In this document: positions 1-5,116 of the stretch, piece after piece
Numbering within the stretch: position 1 is the first letter of the stretch
How the letters are laid out: every line of letters starts with the position of its first letter
From: Mycoplasmatota bacterium
GTDB taxonomy: Bacteria; Bacillota_I; Bacilli_A; Izemoplasmatales; Izemoplasmataceae
Length of the DNA: 5,397 bases
NCBI GenBank assembly: GCA_022712785.1
Contig: JAFLJX010000060.1
Coordinates: 1 to 5,397, forward strand
Reading direction: 5' to 3'
Made by a program: the position numbers and the translations under genes
The notes under the pieces: generated by a model
The model's input: only the letters and a program-made list of their open reading frames with translations
What the model was told of the DNA's origin: nothing
Databases searched by the model: none

Positions 1-786
1 AACAGACCAAGAAAAGGGTCTGACCTACAAAAGAGAATGAATATTACTTTTGAAGAAGCAATATTTGGTTCAAAGAAAAAAATCAGAGTTACATCTCATG
101 AAGAATGTACTACATGTCACGGAACAGGTGCTCATTCTAAAAAGGATATAAAAACTTGTACACAGTGTCATGGTAAAGGTACAGTAATGGTAGAACAACA
201 ATCACTATTCGGTAGAACTCGTAGTCAAGCTACTTGTCCTAAATGTGGAGGTTCTGGTAAAGAAATTACTAAGAGATGTGAAGCTTGTCATGGTGAAAAA
301 ACTATATCAAAAAATAAAGAAATTGAAATATCAGTACCTGAAGGTATTGATACTGGACAACAAATTAGATTAGAAGGTTACGGTAGTAAAGGATCAAATG
401 GAGGTCCGTCAGGAGATTTATATATTTTATTCGATGTTAAAAAGAATAGTTTATATGAAAGACACGGAGACGACCTTGTAATTGAAGTTCCAATTACTTT
501 TGTACAAGCAGCAATGGGTGATAGTATTAAAGTTCCAACACCATACGGTGATGTAAAACTTAAAATACCACAAGGTACCCAAAGTAAAACAACATTTAGA
601 CTAAGAGGTAAAGGTGCACCAAACGTTAGAAATAAACGTAAAGGTGATTTACATGTAATTATTGATGTTGTAACTCCAAATAAATTAAATAAACAACAAA
701 TCAAGCTATTCGAACAACTTAGAAAAACTGATTTAACTCAAGATTCAAATATTTGGAAGAAATTTAAAAGAGCAACAAAGAGATAA
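1..786 (+). CDS. dnaJ: Chaperone protein DnaJ (Hsp40), 5'-truncated by the window edge
   Basis: Co-chaperone that binds unfolded clients and stimulates the DnaK ATPase in the cytoplasm. The frame is open from base 1, and the first 12 codons read as DnaJ (RKGSDLQKR before MNITFEEAIFG), so the ATG at 37 is internal. The N-terminal J domain and Gly/Phe linker lie outside the window. The visible 261 residues hold the four-repeat zinc domain, with Cys pairs at fragment residues 36/39, 53/56, 79/82 and 93/96, followed by the two client-binding beta domains and the C-terminal tail. Repeats 1-3 fit CxxCxGxG. Repeat 4 is CEACHGEK, with Lys replacing the last Gly. Translation stops at TAA 784-786, directly before a hairpin terminator, so dnaJ is probably the last gene of its operon. 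Identification is secure from the motifs and domain order. Confidence 0.97.
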   Translation, partial: NRPRKGSDLQKRMNITFEEAIFGSKKKIRVTSHEECTTCHGTGAHSKKDIKTCTQCHGKGTVMVEQQSLFGRTRSQATCPKCGGSGKEITKRCEACHGEKTISKNKEIEISVPEGIDTGQQIRLEGYGSKGSNGGPSGDLYILFDVKKNSLYERHGDDLVIEVPITFVQAAMGDSIKVPTPYGDVKLKIPQGTQSKTTFRLRGKGAPNVRNKRKGDLHVIIDVVTPNKLNKQQIKLFEQLRKTDLTQDSNIWKKFKRATKR

Positions 787-788
787 GT

Positions 789-831
789 AAAAGACTACAA
801 TTGCAATTATGTTCCTTGTAGTCTTTTGTCT
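789..831 (+). terminator. Rho-independent terminator of dnaJ
   Basis: A perfect 12-bp inverted repeat, AAAAGACTACAA (789-800) with TTGTAGTCTTTT (816-827), encloses a 15-base loop. The loop contains the small palindrome AATTGCAATT shared with the stem edge. The T-run at the end of the 3' arm acts as the U-tract. It starts two bases after the dnaJ stop codon. Confidence 0.8.
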
Positions 832-837
832 AATATA

Positions 838-846
838 TGTTATAAT
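838..846 (+). promoter_or_regulatory. Extended -10 promoter for the membrane protein-mtaB unit
   Basis: TGTTATAAT is a perfect TGn plus TATAAT extended -10 box. The -35 position at 17-bp spacing (818-823, GTAGTC) falls inside the dnaJ terminator stem and does not match TTGACA, so the promoter would rely on the extended -10. A start near 852-854 leaves a leader of about 30 bases before the ATG at 883. It also places the alternative TTG at 859 almost at the transcript end. Confidence 0.65.
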
Positions 847-882
847 AAATAAGAAATATTGAATTATGGAAGTAGGATTATT

Positions 883-1401
883 ATGAAATTTAATAAAAAT
901 TATATAATCATCGGAATAACTATTTTGATATTAATGACAATAGCATTCACAAATCCAAGTGTTGGAGATATTATTCCTAATTCAAAAATTATACTTGGGT
1001 CAAGTTTAATGATAATAATATATATCTCTTGGGCTGTTTCTACGGATTCATTATTAAAAAAGAAAATTGATATCGAAGTCGAGAATATTGTTGATAAAGA
1101 AACATCAACAATTATTGCGAAAAGAAGTATCTATATTTCTATTTTTATGATTTTTTATTCTTTTTTAGTTGTAGGCAGTTTCACTAATACTGATAACAAC
1201 TTTTTATATTTCATTGCAAATTCAATGATATTAACAACAATAATTGGTGGAATATACTTATTTTACATAAATTTTTACATGACCTATTCACAAGCAAAAC
1301 TAAATTCAAGAAAAACTTGGATAATTGCTTTATTTGTTAATTTATTATCATTTTCATATTTTATTTTTGTTTCAAGTTTTCCAATCATAGATTTATTTTA
1401 A
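883..1401 (+). CDS. Unrecognised five-helix integral membrane protein, 172 aa
   Basis: I do not recognise a family. Hydrophobic segments at about residues 7-23, 36-53, 82-100, 107-133 and 146-169 predict five membrane helices. The only sizeable polar stretch is about residues 54-81 (LLKKKIDIEVENIVDKE and following), a charged loop between helices 2 and 3, probably cytoplasmic by the positive-inside rule. There is no cleavable signal peptide, no Cys and no obvious catalytic motif. The frame is open from a TTG at 859, but the ATG at 883 is preferred. It has AGTAGGA at 871-877 as ribosome binding site, the promoter leader fits, and the TTG has no such site. The gene lies between dnaJ and mtaB, where many Bacillota carry prmA and rsmE, and it ends 35 bases before mtaB with no terminator between, so the two are probably co-transcribed. 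Both Trp codons are TGG. It could be a lineage-specific small transporter subunit or a membrane-stress protein, but nothing visible decides this. Confidence 0.85.
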   Translation: MKFNKNYIIIGITILILMTIAFTNPSVGDIIPNSKIILGSSLMIIIYISWAVSTDSLLKKKIDIEVENIVDKETSTIIAKRSIYISIFMIFYSFLVVGSFTNTDNNFLYFIANSMILTTIIGGIYLFYINFYMTYSQAKLNSRKTWIIALFVNLLSFSYFIFVSSFPIIDLF

Positions 1402-1436
1402 ATTGTTTTTGATTTTATATAGAAGTGAGTGATTAT

Positions 1437-2729
1437 ATGAAAGTAGCATTTAGCACTTTAGGATGTAAAGTTAATACATACGAAACTGAAAGCATTTCAG
1501 GTTTGTTTTTAGACGACGGATTTGAACGTGTGAAATTTAATGAATACAGTGATGTATATATTATAAACACATGCACAGTAACCAATTCAGGTGACTCCAA
1601 AAGTAGAAAAACAATAAGAAGAGCAATAAAAAGAAATCCAGAAGCAGTAGTTGCTGTAATGGGTTGTTATAGTCAAATGAGTGCTGATGAAGTTTCCGCA
1701 ATTGAGGGTGTTGATATTGTTATTGGGACTAAACACCGCGAAAACTTACTTGATTTAGTTAAACAAGTATTAAGAGAAAGAATAAAAATTAATGAAGTAA
1801 CTGATATATCTAGATACCGTGTATTTGATGAAGTAAATGTTACTAGCTTCGCAGAAAACACAAGAGCTTTTCTTAAAATACAAGACGGATGTAATAACTT
1901 TTGTACATTTTGTATAATTCCTTACGCAAGAGGCCCAGTGAGATCTAGAAGTAAAGAATCAATTTTAGAAGAAGCTAATCAACTAGTTAAAAACGGATAT
2001 AAAGAAATAGTTCTCACAGGTATTCACACAGGAGGGTATGGACAAGATTTAGAAAACTATAGTTTTTACGATCTTCTTGTTGATTTAAAAGACGTTAAAG
2101 GCTTAAAAAGACTAAGAATATCTTCGATTGAGATAAATGAACTTATTGACCCTATAATTGAGCTTATAAGAGATAATGATGTTTTCGCTAAACACTTACA
2201 CATTCCACTTCAAAGTGGAAGTTACGAAGTCCTAAAGGTTATGAGACGTAAATATAATAAGGAAGAGTACTATAATAAGTTGTCGAGTATTAGAGAGACT
2301 ATTCCCGGTATCGCAATCACTACTGATATCATTGTAGGATTCCCTGAAGAAACCGAAGAAATGTTTGAAGAGATGTTTGATTATATTATTAAATGTAACT
2401 TTAGTGAAATGCATGTTTTCCCTTATTCTAAAAGAAGTGGAACTAAAGCCGCATTGATTAAAGGACAAATAAATGGAATTATTAAATCAATGCGAGTAAA
2501 TAGACTAATACAGTTAAATGAAAATTTAGCGACAAAATATATTAATGGTTATAAAGGCAAGGTTATAAGTGTATTATTTGAGAGTTCTGATGGGGAATAT
2601 ACTCATGGACATTCAGATACCTATATAACTATTAAAGTTCCAAGAGATGAATCACTTCATAATACAATTAAAAATGTAATCGTGGACATAGTTAAATATA
2701 AAGATACTTTAGGCAAAATAAAAAGCTAG
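1437..2729 (+). CDS. mtaB: tRNA (N6-threonylcarbamoyladenosine(37)-C2)-methylthiotransferase MtaB
   Basis: Radical-SAM enzyme that adds a methylthio group to t6A37 in tRNAs reading ANN codons, giving ms2t6A, which stabilises codon pairing and reading frame. The domain order is complete for the family in 430 residues. The N-terminal methylthiotransferase domain has cluster Cys at C10 (LGCKVN), C46 (NTCTVTN) and C77 (MGCYSQ). The radical-SAM core has CNNFCTFC (C152, C156, C159) and HIPLQSGS at 255-262. A C-terminal TRAM RNA-binding domain covers about 369-430. LGCKVN right after the start, followed by NTCTVTN, is typical of MtaB rather than MiaB. The frame opens at GTG 1425, but ATG 1437 puts the protein start where the family starts (MKVAFSTLGCKVN). 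Its ribosome binding site is weak (GAAGTGAGTGA). It is second in a unit behind the membrane protein gene and convergent with the downstream minus-strand gene. Its TAG stop lies in the hairpin that terminates that gene. Confidence 0.95.
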   Translation: MKVAFSTLGCKVNTYETESISGLFLDDGFERVKFNEYSDVYIINTCTVTNSGDSKSRKTIRRAIKRNPEAVVAVMGCYSQMSADEVSAIEGVDIVIGTKHRENLLDLVKQVLRERIKINEVTDISRYRVFDEVNVTSFAENTRAFLKIQDGCNNFCTFCIIPYARGPVRSRSKESILEEANQLVKNGYKEIVLTGIHTGGYGQDLENYSFYDLLVDLKDVKGLKRLRISSIEINELIDPIIELIRDNDVFAKHLHIPLQSGSYEVLKVMRRKYNKEEYYNKLSSIRETIPGIAITTDIIVGFPEETEEMFEEMFDYIIKCNFSEMHVFPYSKRSGTKAALIKGQINGIIKSMRVNRLIQLNENLATKYINGYKGKVISVLFESSDGEYTHGHSDTYITIKVPRDESLHNTIKNVIVDIVKYKDTLGKIKS

Positions 2730-2746
2730 TTCAAATGAACTAACTT
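2723..2746 (-). terminator. Hairpin terminator between convergent genes, best oriented for the minus strand
   Basis: TAGTTCA (2727-2733) pairs with TGAACTA (2736-2742). The stem extends past one mismatch through AAG (2723-2725) with CTT (2744-2746). Read on the minus strand the stem is followed by TTTTTATTTT, a good U-tract, so it should terminate the minus-strand gene. Read on the plus strand the following bases are CACTTAAT, a poor tail, so termination of mtaB transcripts here is doubtful. The hairpin includes the mtaB stop codon and touches the TGA of the minus gene. Confidence 0.7.
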
Positions 2747-3303
2747 CACTTAATAATATAACTAATTGAAACACCTTCTACACCAACAAAGATATCATAA
2801 TCTTGTTGTTCTAAAATTGCTTCGGGTAAATTATGTAAATAGTGAATAAACTCATCTAAACATTCATGTTTATTTGTTACTTGAATCATGTTTCTAAGAC
2901 CTTTTTTCATTTTGATTTTCTGAAGAGTCTTTTTACCGTGTTTTACTACGATTATCAAATTCTTATTTGATTTCTTAAACATCTTGCCATAAGAATACTT
3001 TGTAACCGCAGGTAATTCAGCCATCTTATAAGTAAAGTATTTCTTTGTAAGAGTTTTACCTTTACCTTTAAGTTTTTGATATGAGTTAGTATTCTTCTTA
3101 CGTTTTTTAGCAAGCTTCTCAGTTAAATAAATCCCATTAAACTTTTTCTTTCTTAATCTTTTAGATTTTTTAACATAACTTTTAACGTCTAAATAACGAT
3201 TCGCAGACTTTAAAAGTTGATATAATATAAAAAAAACAATTGATGTAACAACTGATGCAATTATATAATTTTCCATATAGTATTCTATGAATGAATCAAG
3301 CAT
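2746..3303 (-). CDS. Unrecognised single-anchor, lysine-rich membrane protein, 185 aa
   Basis: I do not recognise a family. The protein has three visible parts. A short N-terminus leads into one membrane helix at about residues 13-31. A very basic middle follows, with 36 Lys/Arg against 3 Asp/Glu between residues 32 and 134, including runs such as KKSKRLRKKK (45-54) and KKRKK (66-70). The C-terminus is less basic (about 135-185) with acidic residues and a predicted beta-rich end (YDIFVGVEGVSISYIIK). The positive-inside rule puts the basic part in the cytoplasm, where it could contact nucleic acid, ribosomes or anionic lipid. That is inference only. The ATG at 3303 has GGAAGTGA (3308-3315 on the minus strand) at suitable spacing. 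The stop is TGA. If TGA were Trp the frame would add only two codons before TAG. The gene is monocistronic, convergent with mtaB and divergent from rpsU. Codon use matches its neighbours, so there is no sign of recent transfer. Confidence 0.85.
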   Translation of the reverse strand: MLDSFIEYYMENYIIASVVTSIVFFILYQLLKSANRYLDVKSYVKKSKRLRKKKFNGIYLTEKLAKKRKKNTNSYQKLKGKGKTLTKKYFTYKMAELPAVTKYSYGKMFKKSNKNLIIVVKHGKKTLQKIKMKKGLRNMIQVTNKHECLDEFIHYLHNLPEAILEQQDYDIFVGVEGVSISYIIK

Positions 3304-3334
3304 TTTATCACTTCCATCTTAGTATGATACAATT

Positions 3335-3343
3335 ATTTTACCA
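3335..3343 (-). promoter_or_regulatory. Probable extended -10 for the minus-strand lysine-rich protein gene
   Basis: On the minus strand this reads TGGTAAAAT, a TGn plus TAAAAT extended -10, which would start transcription near 3328 and give a leader of roughly 25 bases. There is no convincing -35 at 17 bp. TATCAT a few bases downstream is a competing -10 candidate. Confidence 0.4.
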
Positions 3344-3377
3344 TAATTAAGCCGTTTAGTGTATATTTTAGAAAATA

Positions 3378-3396
3378 TTTAAGGAATTTCCTAAAA
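3378..3396. promoter_or_regulatory. Inverted repeat abutting the rpsU -35 box, possible operator
   Basis: The sequence TTTAAGGAATTTCCTAAAA is an imperfect palindrome centred on 3387: AGGAA-T-TTCCT flanked, after one mismatch, by TTT and AAA. It ends three bases before the -35 hexamer at 3400. It is upstream of the expected transcription start, so it would act as DNA (protein binding), not as an RNA hairpin. There is no T-tract, so it is not a terminator. Whether any regulator binds it is unknown. Confidence 0.4.
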
Positions 3397-3399
3397 AAC

Positions 3400-3428
3400 T
3401 TTACATATAAGTGTTTATTTGGTATTAT
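3400..3428 (+). promoter_or_regulatory. Housekeeping sigma promoter of rpsU
   Basis: TTTACA at 3400-3405 (5 of 6 matches to TTGACA) and TATTAT at 3423-3428 (5 of 6 matches to TATAAT) are separated by the ideal 17 bp. The expected start near 3434-3436 leaves a leader of about 32 bases, too short for a riboswitch. Confidence 0.75.
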
Positions 3429-3451
3429 ATATATGGAAAATTAAAGAGTGA

Positions 3452-3458
3452 AAGGAGG
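3452..3458 (+). promoter_or_regulatory. Strong ribosome binding site of rpsU
   Basis: AAGGAGG, a full-length complement to the 16S anti-Shine-Dalgarno core, lies 8 bases before the ATG at 3467. It is the strongest such site in the window and fits a highly expressed ribosomal protein gene. It fixes the start of this short gene. Confidence 0.85.
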
Positions 3459-3466
3459 GAGACCTC

Positions 3467-3646
3467 ATGGCTAAAACCGTAGTTAGAGATAACGAAAGTA
3501 TCGAAGACGCATTAAGAAGATTTAAAAGAGATGTATCACGTTCAGGTACCCTGCAAGAAGCTCGTAAAAGAGAATATTATGTAAAACCTAGTATTTCTAA
3601 AAAAATTAAGAAAAAAGAAAATGCTAAAAAATCAAATAATAGATAA
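3467..3646 (+). CDS. rpsU: Small ribosomal subunit protein bS21
   Basis: Small, very basic 30S subunit protein that helps form the platform near the 3' end of 16S rRNA, where mRNA is recruited for initiation. The 59-residue translation starts MAKTVVRDNESIEDALRRFK, and residues 6-40 carry the family signature: the RxNESIEDALRRFKR helix, then an SGTLQEARKREYY segment. A Lys/Asn/Ser-rich tail follows (about 45-59). Length is normal for bS21. The start is fixed by the AAGGAGG site eight bases upstream. It appears to be a single-gene unit with its own promoter and a terminator that begins inside its TAA. In many Bacillota rpsU is followed by yqeY before phoH. Here yqeY is absent and phoH comes next from its own promoter. 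Confidence 0.96.
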   Translation: MAKTVVRDNESIEDALRRFKRDVSRSGTLQEARKREYYVKPSISKKIKKKENAKKSNNR

Positions 3647-3676
3647 TAACGGTAAGTTTTTTACCGTTATTTTTTT
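3645..3676 (+). terminator. Rho-independent terminator of rpsU
   Basis: A perfect 11-bp stem, AATAACGGTAA (3645-3655) with TTACCGTTATT (3661-3671), a 5-base loop GTTTT, and a T-run through 3676. The 5' arm includes the last two bases of the rpsU stop codon. Confidence 0.93.
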
Positions 3677-3703
3677 CCCATTTTTTTAGATGTATGTTAT
3701 AAT
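3675..3703 (+). promoter_or_regulatory. Promoter of the phoH-ybeY-cdd unit
   Basis: TGTTATAAT at 3695-3703 is a perfect extended -10, identical to the one at 838-846. At 17-bp spacing, TTCCCA (3675-3680) matches TTGACA at 4 of 6 positions and overlaps the last Ts of the rpsU terminator. The expected start near 3709-3711 gives a leader of about 23 bases before the phoH start. Confidence 0.7.
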
Positions 3704-3717
3704 ATAGCTAACTTATA

Positions 3718-3723
3718 GGGAGG
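3718..3723 (+). promoter_or_regulatory. Ribosome binding site that decides the TTG start of phoH
   Basis: GGGAGG lies 9 bases before TTG 3733. No ATG or GTG start is available in frame near this site, so it supports the rare TTG initiation codon. Confidence 0.7.
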
Positions 3724-3732
3724 TTTGATATT

Positions 3733-4701
3733 TTGGTTGATTTGACAAAACTTGAGATTAAATTTCGCAATTTAGATAGTTTTAGAATAATTATTGGTAC
3801 TAATGATTCTAATTTAAAAGTATTAAATTCACTTTATAATTTAGAAATTTTTACAAAGGGAGAAGACATATTTATTTCTACAAAAGATTCAAACTTAATT
3901 GCGCTTATTGAAAAGATTTTTGAAGTTTTAATAATGATTGCTTCTAACAATGTAATAATTAGTGAAAGAGATATTATCTATATTTCCAAATTATCTGAAA
4001 AAAATAGTAAAGAAGATATTGTTGATATTTACATTAATAGAATGTTTATTACAAAAACATTCTCAGGTAAACCAATTTACGCAAAAACTTTGAACCAAAA
4101 AGAATACATAAAAGCAATCAATCGTGACGATCTCGTATTTGCCATTGGTCCCGCAGGGACAGGTAAAACGTATATAGCTGTTGTTAATGCTTTAGCTAAA
4201 CTTAAAAGCAATGAAGTTAAAAAGATTATTTTAACTAGACCTGCGGTTGAAGCTGGTGAGAATTTAGGATTCTTACCTGGCGATTTAAAAGAAAAAGTAG
4301 ATCCGTATTTAAGACCTTTATATGATGCTTTATATGAAGTCTTAGGTAGTAAAACTGTAGAAGAGTATATTGAAAAAGGAATTATTGAGATAGCACCTCT
4401 TGCTTATATGAGAGGTAGAACTCTTGAAAGTGCATATGTAATATTAGATGAAGCACAAAACACTACTGTTAATCAAATGAAGTTATTTCTAACAAGATTA
4501 GGATTTAATTCTAAAATGGTAGTAACTGGTGATGTTACTCAAATAGATTTACCAAAAAGGATAGACAGCGGGCTTATAAACGCCGTCAAACTATTAGAAG
4601 GAGTAAAAGGCATTAGTACTATAAAGTTTGATAGAGTTGATGTTATTAGACATCCACTTGTTCAAAAAGTACTTGCTAAGTATGAAGAATATGAAAATTA
4701 A
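3733..4701 (+). CDS. phoH: PhoH family ATPase (PhoH/YbeZ-like)
   Basis: Cytoplasmic P-loop ATPase, known in many bacteria to be encoded beside ybeY and thought to act with it in RNA or ribosome metabolism, perhaps as a helicase-like partner. The exact reaction in this organism is not shown by sequence. In 322 residues, a typical length, it has an N-terminal KH-like region (about 20-90), a YAKTLNQKEYIKAI stretch (116-129), Walker A GPAGTGKT (139-146), the TRPAVEAGENLGFLPGDLKEK segment, Walker B ILDEAQN with D239/E240, and sensor motif TGDVTQIDLP. All catalytic residues are present. It starts at TTG 3733, supported by GGGAGG nine bases upstream and by a short promoter leader. It is first in a unit with ybeY, whose start codon lies inside the end of phoH, which suggests translational coupling and matched amounts of the two products. 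Confidence 0.95.
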   Translation: MVDLTKLEIKFRNLDSFRIIIGTNDSNLKVLNSLYNLEIFTKGEDIFISTKDSNLIALIEKIFEVLIMIASNNVIISERDIIYISKLSEKNSKEDIVDIYINRMFITKTFSGKPIYAKTLNQKEYIKAINRDDLVFAIGPAGTGKTYIAVVNALAKLKSNEVKKIILTRPAVEAGENLGFLPGDLKEKVDPYLRPLYDALYEVLGSKTVEEYIEKGIIEIAPLAYMRGRTLESAYVILDEAQNTTVNQMKLFLTRLGFNSKMVVTGDVTQIDLPKRIDSGLINAVKLLEGVKGISTIKFDRVDVIRHPLVQKVLAKYEEYEN

Positions 4702-5107
4702 TATAATAAATAAGTATGATGACAAAAGTTATAATGAAGTTATTGAAAAAGTATTGAAAAACGGGTTAAACATTTTAGATAAAAGAGATTCAGGTATTAA
4801 TATTGTTTTAGTAGGTTCAGCTGAAATTACTGAATTAAATAAACAATACAGAAAACTTGATTATGAAACAGATGTACTAACGTTTCCTGATGGTTATTTA
4901 AATAATTTAGGTGATGTCTTCATTTCTGTTCCGAGAACAATTGAACAATCAACTGAATTTGGACATAGTTTTGAAAGAGAACTCGGGTTTTTAACAATTC
5001 ATGGGTTACTCCATACTCTAGGATATGATCATGAAACAGAAGATGATGAAAAAATAATGACAGATTTGCAAAATAGGGTCCTTAAAAAATCAGGACTAAA
5101 TAGATAG
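4691..5107 (+). CDS. ybeY: Endoribonuclease YbeY (16S rRNA maturation factor)
   Basis: Single-strand-specific metallo-endoribonuclease involved in 16S rRNA 3'-end processing and 70S ribosome quality control. The zinc motif HGLLHTLGYDH (H3-x3-H-x5-H form) gives ligands H104, H108 and H114, with the conserved DVLTFP segment (61-66) and LGDVFIS (73-79) before it. The frame is open from an ATG at 4628, deep in phoH, but ATG 4691 gives a normal 138-residue protein beginning MKINIINKYDD. It overlaps the phoH stop by 11 bases. An ATG at 4682 is a possible alternative. No strong Shine-Dalgarno sequence precedes either start, consistent with translation coupled to phoH. The gene ends in TAG, nine bases before cdd. 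Confidence 0.93.
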   Translation: MKINIINKYDDKSYNEVIEKVLKNGLNILDKRDSGINIVLVGSAEITELNKQYRKLDYETDVLTFPDGYLNNLGDVFISVPRTIEQSTEFGHSFERELGFLTIHGLLHTLGYDHETEDDEKIMTDLQNRVLKKSGLNR

Positions 5108-5116
5108 GTGAATAAT

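Noticed and set aside
378..704. Minus-strand open frame of 108 codons opposite dnaJ
   Set aside because: It lies wholly antisense to conserved dnaJ codons, its product has no recognisable domain, and no promoter or ribosome binding site is evident.
859..885. TTG at 859 as start of the five-helix membrane protein
   Set aside because: It has no ribosome binding site and would lie only a few bases from the predicted transcript start. ATG 883 has AGTAGGA at good spacing.
1425..1439. GTG at 1425 as start of mtaB
   Set aside because: No purine-rich site precedes it, and the extra four residues lie ahead of the family's usual N-terminus. ATG 1437 gives MKVAFSTLGCKVN.
1673..1861. Minus-strand open frame of 62 codons opposite mtaB
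   Set aside because: Antisense shadow of a conserved enzyme gene with no independent signals.
2232..2468. Minus-strand open frame of 78 codons opposite mtaB
   Set aside because: Antisense shadow of the radical-SAM region, with no ribosome binding site or recognisable protein.
3429..3466. Riboswitch or autoregulatory RNA structure ahead of rpsU
   Set aside because: The predicted leader is only about 32 bases and shows no stable hairpin.
4628..4690. ATG at 4628 as start of ybeY
   Set aside because: It would overlap conserved phoH codons by 74 bases and add 21 residues not expected in YbeY. ATG 4691 gives a normal length.
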